Of a stretch of DNA of 64,000 nt, positions 9,225 through 18,889 are shown one piece after another. Where the stretch lies: positions 558,001 to 622,000 of the forward strand of contig CBDAQP010000003.1 of NCBI GenBank assembly GCA_965199245.1. Reading direction: 5' to 3'. The DNA comes from Carbonatibacter sp965199245. Its GTDB lineage: Bacteria > Pseudomonadota > Alphaproteobacteria > Kiloniellales > Kiloniellaceae. The notes under the pieces were generated by a model. The model was not told the origin of the DNA, did no database searches, and saw only the letters and a list, made by a program, of their open reading frames with translations. Both the position numbers and the translations under genes were made by a program. The stretch's first letter is position 1. Each line of letters begins with the position of its first letter.

Positions 9225-10331
9225 CTACCCCGCAATCGGACGCTGTTCAACCACCGAAAGACCATAACCATCCAAGCCAACAATGGTTTTTTCTGCATTG
9301 GTCAACAAGATCATTTTCTCGATCCCCAACGCGGTCAAAATCTGCGCCCCCGTCCCATAATCCCGCAAGGACGACGCAGGTTGCTCATGACCCCGCGCGC
9401 GCAAGGCATCGGAAAGAGCCTGTGGGGCTGTATCGCGAATCAGGACGACAACCCCCCGCCCAGCAGCGTCAATCATCTGGAGCGACTTTTGCAAATCACC
9501 GGCCTTGCCACTCGCGGCATCGCCCAGTACATCATCCAGCAAAGACAGGGTGTGCATCCGCACCAAAACAGGGCCACCCCCGGACAGGTCGCCTTTCCAC
9601 AGGGCCATATGTTCAGCGCGTTCAACACAACTCTGATAAACAGCGGCCCGAAAAACCCCCGCGCAAGTGGTCGCAAGCGTTGTGTCCACAGTCCGTTCTA
9701 CCAAACGATCATGACGACGGCGATAGGCAATCAAATCCGCAATGGTTGCAATCCGCAAATCATGTTGGCGGGCAAAGGCAACGAGATCATCACGCCGGGC
9801 CATTGTGCCGTCGTCTTTCATAATCTCGCAAATCACGCCCGAGGGATTGAGACCCGCCAGCCGGGCGATATCAACGGCGGCCTCGGTGTGACCTGTGCGC
9901 ACCAACACCCCACCATCGCGGGCGGCAAGGGGGAAAACATGGCCCGGACTGACCAGATCATCTGCTGATTTACGCGGATCAATCGCCACCGAAATCGTCC
10001 GCGCCCGATCCGGGGCAGATATGCCCGTGGTCACGCCGTCGCGGGCTTCGATGGACACGGTAAAGGCCGTTTCATGGCGCGTAGCATTCTTGCGGATCAT
10101 CTGGGGCAAATCCAGTTCCGCCAGGCGGGCGCGTGTCATCGCCAAACAAATCAGACCCCGCCCATACCTTGCCATAAAATTGATGGCTTCCGGTGTGGCC
10201 ATCTGGGCCGGAATGACTAAATCACCTTCGTTTTCGCGCTCTTCATCATCGACTAGAATAAACATGCGCCCATTGCGGGCTTCGTCGATAATTTGCGCCG
10301 GGGTGGATACACTATCGCTAAAGTCAGACAC
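9225..10331 (-). CDS. ribBA: 3,4-dihydroxy-2-butanone-4-phosphate synthase fused to a degenerate GTP cyclohydrolase II-like domain
   Basis: 368 residues. The RibB half (to about residue 205) is intact and should make the four-carbon precursor of riboflavin from ribulose 5-phosphate: DDEERENEGDL acidic metal-binding loop, and RTGHTEAAVDIARLAG. The RibA-like half keeps the fold features (VLVRMHTLSLLDDVLGD, DYGTGAQIL) but lacks the Cys cluster that binds zinc in active GTP cyclohydrolase II, where E. coli RibA has a CDCG stretch. That half is therefore probably not catalytic. The start is a GTG with AGGAG 7 bases upstream. It lies 10 bases after ribE, so the two genes are coupled. Confidence 0.9.
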   Translation of the reverse strand: MSDFSDSVSTPAQIIDEARNGRMFILVDDEERENEGDLVIPAQMATPEAINFMARYGRGLICLAMTRARLAELDLPQMIRKNATRHETAFTVSIEARDGVTTGISAPDRARTISVAIDPRKSADDLVSPGHVFPLAARDGGVLVRTGHTEAAVDIARLAGLNPSGVICEIMKDDGTMARRDDLVAFARQHDLRIATIADLIAYRRRHDRLVERTVDTTLATTCAGVFRAAVYQSCVERAEHMALWKGDLSGGGPVLVRMHTLSLLDDVLGDAASGKAGDLQKSLQMIDAAGRGVVVLIRDTAPQALSDALRARGHEQPASSLRDYGTGAQILTALGIEKMILLTNAEKTIVGLDGYGLSVVEQRPIAG

Positions 10332-10341
10332 TGTGGTTCTC

Positions 10342-10971
10342 CTACGGGCGGTTCATCTGCGGTGTACGATCCAATAAGCGCGCCACGTAACGGGCCATCA
10401 GGTCAACTTCGAAATTGACACGCCCCCCAATCTGCTGCCGACCAAAGGTCGTCATCTGCGCCGTATGGGGAATAATGGTCACACAGAACCAACACCCCCC
10501 GTCTTCGCCCGTTTCATTCACCGTCAAGGACACACCGTCCAGCACAACAGATCCCTTGGGCGCGACAAAGCGGGCAAAGCGATTTGGAACGCCAAAGGTA
10601 AAACGCCGCTCCTCACCCTCTACAGACAGGTCGATAATGTCCGCCACAGCATCGACATGACCAGAGACCAGATGCCCCCCCAATTCATCCCCAAGGCACA
10701 AGGCCCGTTCAAAGTTCACGTCGTGCCCCACCTGCCAGGATGACAAAGTCGTCACGGACAGTGTTTCATCGGACACATCCACCGCAAACCAGCCCCCATC
10801 TGCGTCGTTACCTTTCGCGACAACAGTCAGACAGACTCCGCTACAAGCAATCGAGGCCCCAATCGCCACACTGGCCATATCCCACCCCGTCTTCAAAACA
10901 AATCGAGCACCAGAGTTTTTTTTCTGGTGGCTTTTAACTGTCCCCAGATCAGTGATAATTCCAGTAAACAT
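10342..10971 (-). CDS. ribE: Riboflavin synthase, alpha subunit
   Basis: 209 residues. Dismutates two 6,7-dimethyl-8-ribityllumazines into riboflavin. The two homologous beta-barrel repeats are visible: MFTGIITDLGTV ... CSGVCLTV ... VDVSDETL, then HLVSGHVDAVADI ... KGSVVLDGVSLTVN. Length and motifs are normal. It follows ribD (150-base gap) and precedes ribBA (10-base gap). No ribH (lumazine synthase) is seen in the window. Confidence 0.95.
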   Translation of the reverse strand: MFTGIITDLGTVKSHQKKNSGARFVLKTGWDMASVAIGASIACSGVCLTVVAKGNDADGGWFAVDVSDETLSVTTLSSWQVGHDVNFERALCLGDELGGHLVSGHVDAVADIIDLSVEGEERRFTFGVPNRFARFVAPKGSVVLDGVSLTVNETGEDGGCWFCVTIIPHTAQMTTFGRQQIGGRVNFEVDLMARYVARLLDRTPQMNRP

Positions 10972-11121
10972 AACAGGATTATATCCTTGCTGTGTCGCAG
11001 TGATTGTAAGTCTCTCTCAAAACTTCAAGCCTCTGTTATCAAAGTAAGTACTGTGGCGGGCAGAAAGCGGCGTGACGCCCCAGACGACGAGGATCAAAGT
11101 TTTATTCGGCAAAAAGCAGGC

Positions 11122-12261
11122 TCACCTCCCTGCTGTCAACTCATTTTGCGCGATATAGTGTTCCATTATATCCGGCCCCAGGGTTTGAATAGACTGCCGT
11201 TGAAATGTGGGGGACTGGGACAACGACTCCAGCCCCAGATCACAAAGCGCAGGCAGAGCATCCCCCCCTATGACAGAGGCCGCCCGAAACCAAACGAGGT
11301 CATCCACCAATCCCTGACGCAAAAAAGCTCCGCTGATCTGTGCACCGCCTTCGACCAGCACACGAGTCATTCCCCTCTCCCCCAAAGCACGCAACACATT
11401 GACCAGACAGGGCGAGCCTGACGCATCACGGCGCAGGGGGATCACTCGCACCCCGGCCTGTTCATAAGCCCGCACCGCCTGTTTTTTGGCCTCATAGCGA
11501 TCATGGGTGGTCATCAACCAGGTCGGATGCTCCCCCGCCCGCACGACCAAATCACAACCCAGTGGCAACCGCAACCGCCCGTCCAGCACAATCCGCACAG
11601 GTGAAAAGGACGCCAGACCCGACAGACGAACATCGAGGCGCGGATTGTCCCGCAGAACCGTCTGGCTCCCGATTAAAATCGCATCATGTTCCACCCGTAA
11701 AATCTGCACAGCGTGACGTGCCAGCGGCCCTGTAATCCACTGGCTTTCCCCCTGCGCAGTGGCAATGCGTCCGTCCAGACTGCTGGCAAGTTTGAGCGTG
11801 ACCATGGGAGTTCCCCGGCTCACGCGCAAAAAAAAGCCCTTGTTCAGTTCACGAGCCTCATCCGCCATCAATCCCGTGTCAACCTGCATTCCGGCACAGC
11901 GTAAAAAATCAATCCCCCGCCCACACACACGCGGATCGGGATCGCGACAGGCCACAACACAGCGCGTGATCCCTGCGGCGACAAGTTCGGCGGCACAGGG
12001 CGGCGTTTGCCCGTGGTGCACACAAGGTTCAAGTGTGACATAGGCCACCGCGCCGCAGGCCTGCGCCCCCGCCTGTGTCAAGGCGCAGGTCTCGGCATGG
12101 GGGCGACCGCCGGGCTGGGTAAAGCCTCGCCCAACGACGCGCCCCGCCCGCACCAAAAGACACCCCACCGCCGGATTGGGGGCAACCCGCCCCACCCCCC
12201 GGCGCGCCAGCGTCAAGGCCGCGCACATAAAGGCATGATCGTCCGTTGAAAAGTCTGTCAT
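11122..12261 (-). CDS. ribD: Bifunctional diaminohydroxyphosphoribosylaminopyrimidine deaminase / 5-amino-6-(5-phosphoribosylamino)uracil reductase
   Basis: 379 residues; second and third steps of riboflavin synthesis. The N-terminal deaminase shows the zinc site H55-A-E57 and C80 ... C89 (PCVHHGQTPPC). The C-terminal reductase domain (from about residue 145) has TLKLASSLDGRIA and VEGGAQISGAFL. I start at the ATG at 12261 (MTDFSTDDHAF), preceded by GAGGG at 8 bases; the frame opens five codons earlier without support. It sits 42 bases after nrdR in the same direction, an order common in alphaproteobacteria (glyA-nrdR-ribD-ribE). Confidence 0.94.
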   Translation of the reverse strand: MTDFSTDDHAFMCAALTLARRGVGRVAPNPAVGCLLVRAGRVVGRGFTQPGGRPHAETCALTQAGAQACGAVAYVTLEPCVHHGQTPPCAAELVAAGITRCVVACRDPDPRVCGRGIDFLRCAGMQVDTGLMADEARELNKGFFLRVSRGTPMVTLKLASSLDGRIATAQGESQWITGPLARHAVQILRVEHDAILIGSQTVLRDNPRLDVRLSGLASFSPVRIVLDGRLRLPLGCDLVVRAGEHPTWLMTTHDRYEAKKQAVRAYEQAGVRVIPLRRDASGSPCLVNVLRALGERGMTRVLVEGGAQISGAFLRQGLVDDLVWFRAASVIGGDALPALCDLGLESLSQSPTFQRQSIQTLGPDIMEHYIAQNELTAGR

Positions 12262-12303
12262 CACGCACACCCTCACTTGCGAATAGAGTCAAGCAGGGCA
12301 AGG

Positions 12304-12765
12304 TCAGATTTTCGGTTCATCCTCCAGCCGACCTGCCAGATCACTAAACTCACTGACATCGCGAAAATCCCGATAGACAGAGGCAAAGCGGATATAACCC
12401 ACCTTGTCCAAGGTCATCAGGGCTGTCATGACCAAGGTTCCAATTTGATCTGCCGTGACCTCTGAATCCCCGGAAAGTTCAAGCTGACGAACCAAACCAT
12501 TGACCACCTGGTCAATGCGTTCTGGCGCAACAGCGCGCTTATGAAGGGCCAGGCGCATAGAGCGTGTGATCTTGTCCCGATCAAAAAACTCACGCTGCCC
12601 ATCGCCTTTGACAACCGTCAATTCGCGCAGTTGCACCCGCTCGAACGTCGTGAAACGCCCGCCGCATCCACTGCACTGGCGACGACGGCGAATCGATGAC
12701 CCATCCTCCGTCGCCCGCGAGTCCTTGACCTGCGTTTCTTCGCTACTGCAAAAGGGACAGCGCAT
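12304..12765 (-). CDS. nrdR: Transcriptional repressor NrdR
   Basis: 153 residues. Represses ribonucleotide reductase genes in response to dATP/ATP. The N-terminal zinc ribbon has C3, C6, C31 and C34 (RCPFC, QCSGCGGRF), followed by an ATP-cone domain (ELTVVKGDGQREFFDRDKI to about residue 140). AAGGAT stands 5 bases before the ATG. It follows glyA by 17 bases. I did not identify NrdR boxes in this window. Confidence 0.96.
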   Translation of the reverse strand: MRCPFCSSEETQVKDSRATEDGSSIRRRRQCSGCGGRFTTFERVQLRELTVVKGDGQREFFDRDKITRSMRLALHKRAVAPERIDQVVNGLVRQLELSGDSEVTADQIGTLVMTALMTLDKVGYIRFASVYRDFRDVSEFSDLAGRLEDEPKI

Positions 12766-12782
12766 GGCTTATCCTTCACAGA

Positions 12783-14075
12783 TCAGACCTGTAAATCAGG
12801 ATAGATGGGAAAATCGGCACAGAGAGCCTGAACGGATTTTTTGACCTCGGCCTCAACAGCAGAATTGTCATCGCGGTTTTGCGCCAGGCCATCGAGAACC
12901 TGCGTCATCAATTCACCCACCTTGCGGAATTCAGCCACACCAAAACCACGGCTGGTTCCCGCAGGCGTTCCCAGGCGAATCCCCGATGTCACCATTGGTT
13001 TTTCAGGGTCAAAAGGAATGCCGTTTTTGTTACAGGTCATGCCCGCCCGATCGAGGCTTTTTTCCGCAATATCACCCGTCAATCCCTTGGGACGCAGATC
13101 AACCAGCATCAAATGGGTATCTGTTCCGCCTGTAGTAATGGCGAATCCATTATCGACCAAAGTCTGCGCGAGGGTGCGGGCATTGTCCACAACCCGCCCG
13201 GCGTAGGCTTTGAATTCGGGATCCAATGCCTCGCGAAAGGCGACGGCCTTGGATGCGATGGCGTGCATCAATGGCCCCCCTTGCAAACCGGGGAAGGCGG
13301 CAGAATTGATTTTTTTGCCAATATCCAAATCATTCGACAACACAATACCGCCCCGCCCTGCGCGCAGGGTTTTGTGTGTCGTGCTGGTGACGACGTGGGC
13401 ATGGGGCAGAGGACTGGGATGCAGGCCCGCCGCGACCAATCCGGCAAAATGCGCCATATCCACATGCAAGTAGGCCCCAACCTCATCAGCAATGGCGCGA
13501 AACCTGGCAAAGTCGATAATACGCGGATAGGCCGACCCCCCTGCGATAATCATCGCAGGTTTACAATCGAGGGCGATTTGACGGATATCATCGAAATTAA
13601 ACTGGTGCGTGTCACGATCCACACCATATGACACGGCATTAAACCACTTTCCGGACAGATTGGGCCGCGCCCCATGCGTCAAATGCCCGCCAGAGGCCAA
13701 ATCAAGCCCCATGATGGTCTGACCGGGTTTCAACAAAGCCAGGGCCACACACTGATTAGCCTGCGCCCCGGAATGGGGTTGCACATTGGCAAAGGCGCAA
13801 TCAAACAGCTTTTTCGCGCGATCAATCGCCAACTGTTCCACAACATCAACATGTTCACAGCCACCATAATACCGCCGCCCGGGATAACCTTCGGCATATT
13901 TGTTGGTCAACACAGTTCCCAGTGACTGCATCGTCGCCAGTGAAACAATATTTTCCGATGCGATCAGCTCGATCTGATTTTGTTGCCGGTGCAGTTCATC
14001 CTGAATGGCCTGAGCAATCTCAGGGTCGGTCTGCGCCAATGGCGAGGAGAAAAAAGTTTGCGGATCAAGTGTCAT
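12783..14075 (-). CDS. glyA: Serine hydroxymethyltransferase
   Basis: 430 residues. PLP enzyme converting serine and tetrahydrofolate to glycine and 5,10-methylene-THF. The PLP lysine is K235 in STTHKTLRAGRGG; other family marks are IELIASENIVS, YAEGYPGRRYYGG and HVDMAHFAGLV. GGAG lies 8 bases upstream of the ATG. It leads the glyA-nrdR-ribD-ribE-ribBA run, whose short gaps (17, 42, 150 and 10 bases) suggest shared transcription. No glycine riboswitch was recognised upstream. Confidence 0.97.
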   Translation of the reverse strand: MTLDPQTFFSSPLAQTDPEIAQAIQDELHRQQNQIELIASENIVSLATMQSLGTVLTNKYAEGYPGRRYYGGCEHVDVVEQLAIDRAKKLFDCAFANVQPHSGAQANQCVALALLKPGQTIMGLDLASGGHLTHGARPNLSGKWFNAVSYGVDRDTHQFNFDDIRQIALDCKPAMIIAGGSAYPRIIDFARFRAIADEVGAYLHVDMAHFAGLVAAGLHPSPLPHAHVVTSTTHKTLRAGRGGIVLSNDLDIGKKINSAAFPGLQGGPLMHAIASKAVAFREALDPEFKAYAGRVVDNARTLAQTLVDNGFAITTGGTDTHLMLVDLRPKGLTGDIAEKSLDRAGMTCNKNGIPFDPEKPMVTSGIRLGTPAGTSRGFGVAEFRKVGELMTQVLDGLAQNRDDNSAVEAEVKKSVQALCADFPIYPDLQV

Positions 14076-14454
14076 GGTCTGCGCTCCGTTGATAAAGACA
14101 GTTACTCTAGGATTCTTTCTTTTTGTCGGGACATGACCCGAACCTTTGCGGCACGATCAAAGCCACTAACCAGGTAACTCTCAAAACACCCGGCCAAGGA
14201 AAATCGGAGTTTAAAATCGGGGTTTTTAGAGGTGCCAAGTTTTCTAACACTCCAAAACAAAAAGGAAAACAAAAAAGCTTGCGACAAAACCGCCCTTCAC
14301 AACCCGGAGCCACAAAAAGCAGGATTATTCATCGTTTCATTTTTCTTTCACGTTTTGCGTATCATTCGGGTCGCTCTCAAAAGCTCGATCCTCGTCGTCC
14401 AGGGCGTTGGCTACGGGTGGCTCCGCGCACGGCGCGACCGCAGACCGCTCCAGG

Positions 14455-14574
14455 TTTGCGCGTGCAACACGATGCATTTGCGCGTGCAACACGATGCATT
14501 TGCGCGTGCAACACGGCTTGCTCATGCGCGTGCAACACGGCTTGCTCATGCGCGTGCAACACGACCCGTGATCC
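14455..14574. repeat. GC-rich minisatellite, five copies of GCGCGTGCAACACG
   Basis: Two 22-base units (from 14455 and 14477), two 24-26-base units (from 14499 and 14525) and a partial fifth (from 14549) share the 14-base core GCGCGTGCAACACG. The tails differ: the first pair ends in ATGCA, the second pair in GCTTGCTCA. The units are adjacent with no unique spacers. Confidence 0.9.
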
Positions 14575-14745
14575 TCAAATAGCTCTGCGGTTCTCGAAAG
14601 CGGCTCAGCCAACAGAGGCTGGCGGTTTTGAGAGGGACTCATCTGCGTCACGCGCCTTGCAATTTCTTGGCTTGATGAATGAAGCCTCATTATTTTCACC
14701 CGCTCAAGAGTTTCGGTCAGACAGCACCCCGCCGGACAAACAGAA

Positions 14746-14771
14746 CCCCGAAAGGCTGTTGCCTTTCGGGG
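14746..14771 (-). terminator. Intrinsic terminator of the autotransporter gene pair
   Basis: A perfect 11-bp inverted repeat (CCCCGAAAGGC / GCCTTTCGGGG) with a 4-base loop, 30 bases past the stop of the first autotransporter. On the minus strand it is followed by TTCTGTTTGT. It is the only strong terminator near the two autotransporter genes. Confidence 0.75.
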
Positions 14772-14800
14772 CCGCCGCCGATTAAGTTCGCAGGGGTGGG

Positions 14801-17800
14801 TTAGAACTTAACCTTGGCATTCAGGCGGGCACTGTGGCCCGTGTAGCCAGTGCGGGCACTCACGTCATAGTCCGCCCCGATTGACCAGCGCGGGGTGCTA
14901 TAGCTCAGGCCCACCCCTGCGGTGCCTGACAGCTTCCTGACCTTCGCCCCCTTGACCGTAAAGCGGCTGCCGCCGCCGGTGAACCGGCCGCGTGCCGTCA
15001 TTTGCTCCCCCGCAAAGTCATAGGACAGCCCCACACGCGCCACGGGAACCAGCGTGCGGTTTGAGTGCTTGCGGGTGATGTCTCTTTGAATACGGGTGCC
15101 CAGCGTCCCCACAACCGCATCAATCGACCCCACTGTGATCTTCTGGTTCAGGCTCAACGCCCCCGTCGTGGTGTAGCGCGCCGACCCCACCCGCGTCCAC
15201 GACAGACCCGCCGTCGGGGTCAGCGTCGTGCTTGCATCAAGCCTCAGCGGCACACCACCCCCCACAGAGGCCGTCAGGCTGGTCGTGTCATAAGCCGACT
15301 TGCGCCTCAAACCCGCCACACGCGAGGTCGTGCTCACATCATTGCGCCCAACGCCCACCTGACCGTCCACATAATAACGCCCCGTGCTGTAATCCCCGTA
15401 AATCGAGACCTGCCAGCTCCTGACATCCGTTTTATCCTCGCCAAAACCCTTGCCCGTAATCCGGCTGGTGCTATAGGCCAGAGCCGTCCCCACACGACCC
15501 CGTTCCCCCACAGGCGCATCCACACCCACCGCAAGGCCCCGCGCAGAGGTGCGATAACCGTCAATAGCCCGCTTCCTGTCCTTCGCCTGTTCGCCCCGAC
15601 TGCCAAACGGCTTGAGCCAGAAGGCCCTGTCCAGTCCCTCACCCCCGGTCGCAAATCCGCTCTGCACAAATCCGCTCTGGCTGTCCCCCCCGCGCTGCAG
15701 AGCAAGACGGTCGGACAATAGACCAGCCACCTGTCTCCCCGTCGAGAGCACCGCCCTCCTCACCCCGACCAGCGCGGTCATCTGCGGCGTGAGCTGGGCC
15801 GCAAGACGCCTGACCTGCGCCTCATTCCCCGCCCGGGTCGCCTCCTCGAGAATCTTCTTCACAGGGTCGTTCGCCGGTAAATCCTTCGCAACATCCGCCG
15901 CCGCCAAAAGAACAGTGGCTTCAGACAGCGACACGCCCAGCTTCGACGACACCTCCCCCGCCGACTTAAAGCCAACCGCATTCGGCGTCATAAGGGCAAT
16001 GGGGCGACTAAGGCCCTTATCCGCAACATCAACATCCCTATCCGCATCTTTATCATCGACATCCTTCACATCTGTGTCGTCACTACCAGACCCGTCGCCC
16101 CCCGACTTAAGGTTCAGCGGCACATCCCTATCCGCATCCTTATCCTTACCTGCGACCTCCTTCACATCGGTGTCACCAGACCCGTCACCCTGATTGCCCT
16201 CATCACCGGCATCCTTATCAGCGTCCTTATCAGCAACCTTCACATCGGTGTCACCAGACCCGTCGCCCTGATTGCCCTCATCACCGGCATCCTTATCAGC
16301 GTCCTTATCAGCAACCTTCACATCGGTGTCACCAGACCCGTCACCCTGATTGCCCTCATCACCGGCATCCTTATCAGCGTCCTTATCAGCAACCTTCACA
16401 TCGGTGTCACCAGACCCGTCACCCTGATTGCCCTCATCACCGGCATCCTTATCAGCGTCCTTATCAGCAACCTTCACATCGGTGTCACCAGACCCGTCGC
16501 CCTGATTGCCCTCATCACCGGCATCCTTATCAGCGTCCTTATCAGCAACCTTCACATCGGTGTCACCAGACCCGTCACCCTGATTGCCCTCATCACCGGC
16601 ATCAGCATCCTTATCAGCAACCTTCACATCGGTGTCACCAGACCCGTCGCCCTGATTGCCCTCATCACCGGCATCAGCATCCTTATCAGCAACCTTCACA
16701 TCGGTGTCACCAGACCCGTCACCCTGATTGCCCTCATCACCGGCATCCTTATCAGCGTCCTTATCAGCAACCTTCACATCGGTGTCACCAGACCCGTCAC
16801 CCTGATTGCCCTCATCACCGGCATCCTTATCAGCGTCCTTATCAGCAACCTTCACATCGGTGTCACCAGACCCGTCACCCTGATTGCCCTCATCACCGGC
16901 ATCCTTATCAGCGTCCTTATCAGCAACCTTCACATCGGTGTCACCAGACCCGTCGCCCTGATTGCCCTCATCACCGGCATCCTTATCAGCAACCTTCACA
17001 TCGGTGTCACCAGACCCGTCGCCCTGATTGCCCTCATCACCGGCATCAGCATCCTTATCAGCAACCTTCACATCGGTGTCACCAGACCCGTCACCCTGAT
17101 TGCCCTCATCACCGGCATCCTTATCAGCGTCCTTATCAGCAACCTTCACATCGGTGTCACCAGACCCGTCACCCTGATTGCCCTCATCACCGGCATCCTT
17201 ATCAGCATCCTTATCAGCAACCTTCACATCGGTGTCACCAGACCCGTCGCCCTGATTGCCCTCATCACCGGCATCCTTATCAGCGTCCTTATCAGCAACC
17301 TTCACATCGGTGTCACCAGACCCGTCACCCTGATTGCCCTCATCACCGGCATCCTTATCAGCGTCCTTATCAGCAACCTTCACATCGGTGTCACCAGACC
17401 CGTCACCCTGATTGCCCTCATCACCGGCATCAGCATCCTTATCAGCAACCTTCACATCGGTGTCACCAGACCCGTCACCCTGATTGCCCTCATCACCGGC
17501 ATCCTTATCAGCGTCCTTATCAGCAACCTTCACATCGGTGTCACCAGACCCGTCGCCCTGATTGCCCTCATCACCGGCATCCTTATCAGCAACCTTCACA
17601 TCGGTGTCACCAGACCCGTCGCCCTGATTGCCCTCATCACCGGCATCAGCATCCTTATCAGCAACCTTCACATCGGTGTCACCAGACCCGTCACCCTGAT
17701 TGCCCTCATCACCGGCATCCTTATCAGCGTCCTTATCAGCAACCTTCACATCGGTGTCACCAGACCCGTCACCCTGATTGCCCTCATCACCGGCATCCTT

Positions 17801-18889
17801 ATCAGCATCCTTATCAGCAACCTTCACATCGGTGTCACCAGACCCGTCGCCCTGATTGCCCTCATCACCGGCATCCTTATCAGCGTCCTTATCAGCAACC
17901 TTCACATCGGTGTCACCAGACCCGTCGCCCTGATTGCCCTCATCACCGGCATCCTTATCAGCGTCCTTATCAGCAACCTTCACATCGGTGTCACCAGACC
18001 CGTCACCCTGATTGCCCTCATCACCGGCATCCTTATCAGCGTCCTTATCAGCAACCTTCACATCGGTGTCACCAGACCCGTCGCCCTGATTGCCCTCATC
18101 ACCGGCATCCTTATCAGCGTCCTTATCAGCAACCTTCACATCGGTGTCACCAGACCCGTCACCCTGATTGCCCTCATCACCGGCATCAGCATCCTTATCA
18201 GCAACCTTCACATCGGTGTCGTCACCACCAGACCCATCGCCCTGATTGCCCTCATCCCCGACATCAGAGCCTTTCTCCTTCACAGTGACATCAGTGCCGT
18301 CATCATCAAAGTCATAACTGTAGTTGACAAGGTTATTGCCCGCAAAGCTGAACTTCTCCTTGTCCAGGGTGTCATGCGCACTGAACACCTTCTGCGTTCC
18401 GCTGGTAAAGGACAGTGGCAAAATCAATTTGACCCTGTTCGCCTCCGTAAAGTCTCCGTCAAAGGCATAGTCCCCGACCGTCACAAAGGCCTGCGTTGCA
18501 TCATCGCGCCTCGTCAGGTAATCCCCCAGCACAAGCGTCGTCCCTGTCTTGAGCCTCAGGGTGCCCGACAGATAAACAGGACGGGTAAAGGTCACTTTGG
18601 CCCCCTCGTTCACGGTCAGGCTGCGCAACCCGTGACCACTTGTGCCCAGCTGACCCCCAAAGGTCACACCATCTGCATGGGTGTTAGCAATGATGATCGT
18701 GCCATAATTGCCCCCCGATGCGCTTGTGATATTGCCCGTAATCCGTTGTCCGGCCGTCCCGCCAAAGGTCACAGAACTTCCTTTGCCAAGCTCGAACTCT
18801 CTGTCCGCTTTGACATTCCCCCTGAAGGTCGTCGCATCGCGCGCGGTGATCGTCAGGTTGCCCGCATAAACATCACCGTTAAAGGTCGT
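14801..18889 (-). repeat. Near-identical block shared by both autotransporters (copy 1)
   Basis: Matches 23222-27538 almost base for base except for three fewer repeat units. Identity covers the barrel, the linker, the acidic array and the last ~200 residues of the passenger, and stops abruptly at 18889, where copy 1 continues with CGACC and copy 2 with TTCCC. In the barrel I found one residue difference: Thr in SARTGYTG here, Pro in copy 2. Confidence 0.9.

Larger units (their letters stand above)
14076..14800. other. Gene-free 725-base interval between glyA and the autotransporters
   Basis: No convincing gene. The longest open frames here (for example 14123-14785 on the + strand) have low-complexity Cys/Ala/Arg-rich translations created by the minisatellite and match no family I know. 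The interval holds the minisatellite at 14455-14574 and the terminator at 14746-14771, and is otherwise plain sequence with A-runs around 14250-14290. Confidence 0.7.

Noticed and set aside
10972..11121. FMN riboswitch between ribD and ribE
   Set aside because: The 150-base gap shows no RFN-element consensus segments that I could recognise.
14455..14574. Minisatellite as a second, small CRISPR array or a replication-origin iteron cluster
   Set aside because: No unique spacers, and no dnaA, parA or rep gene nearby.
14123..14785. 220-codon plus-strand open frame between glyA and the autotransporters
   Set aside because: Low-complexity CNTACSCACNT-type translation produced by the minisatellite, no ribosome-binding site, and it runs into the terminator of the opposite strand.
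16161..18220. Regular repeats that might be taken for a CRISPR array
   Set aside because: The units are adjacent, without unique spacers, in frame, and encode an acidic peptide inside an autotransporter.
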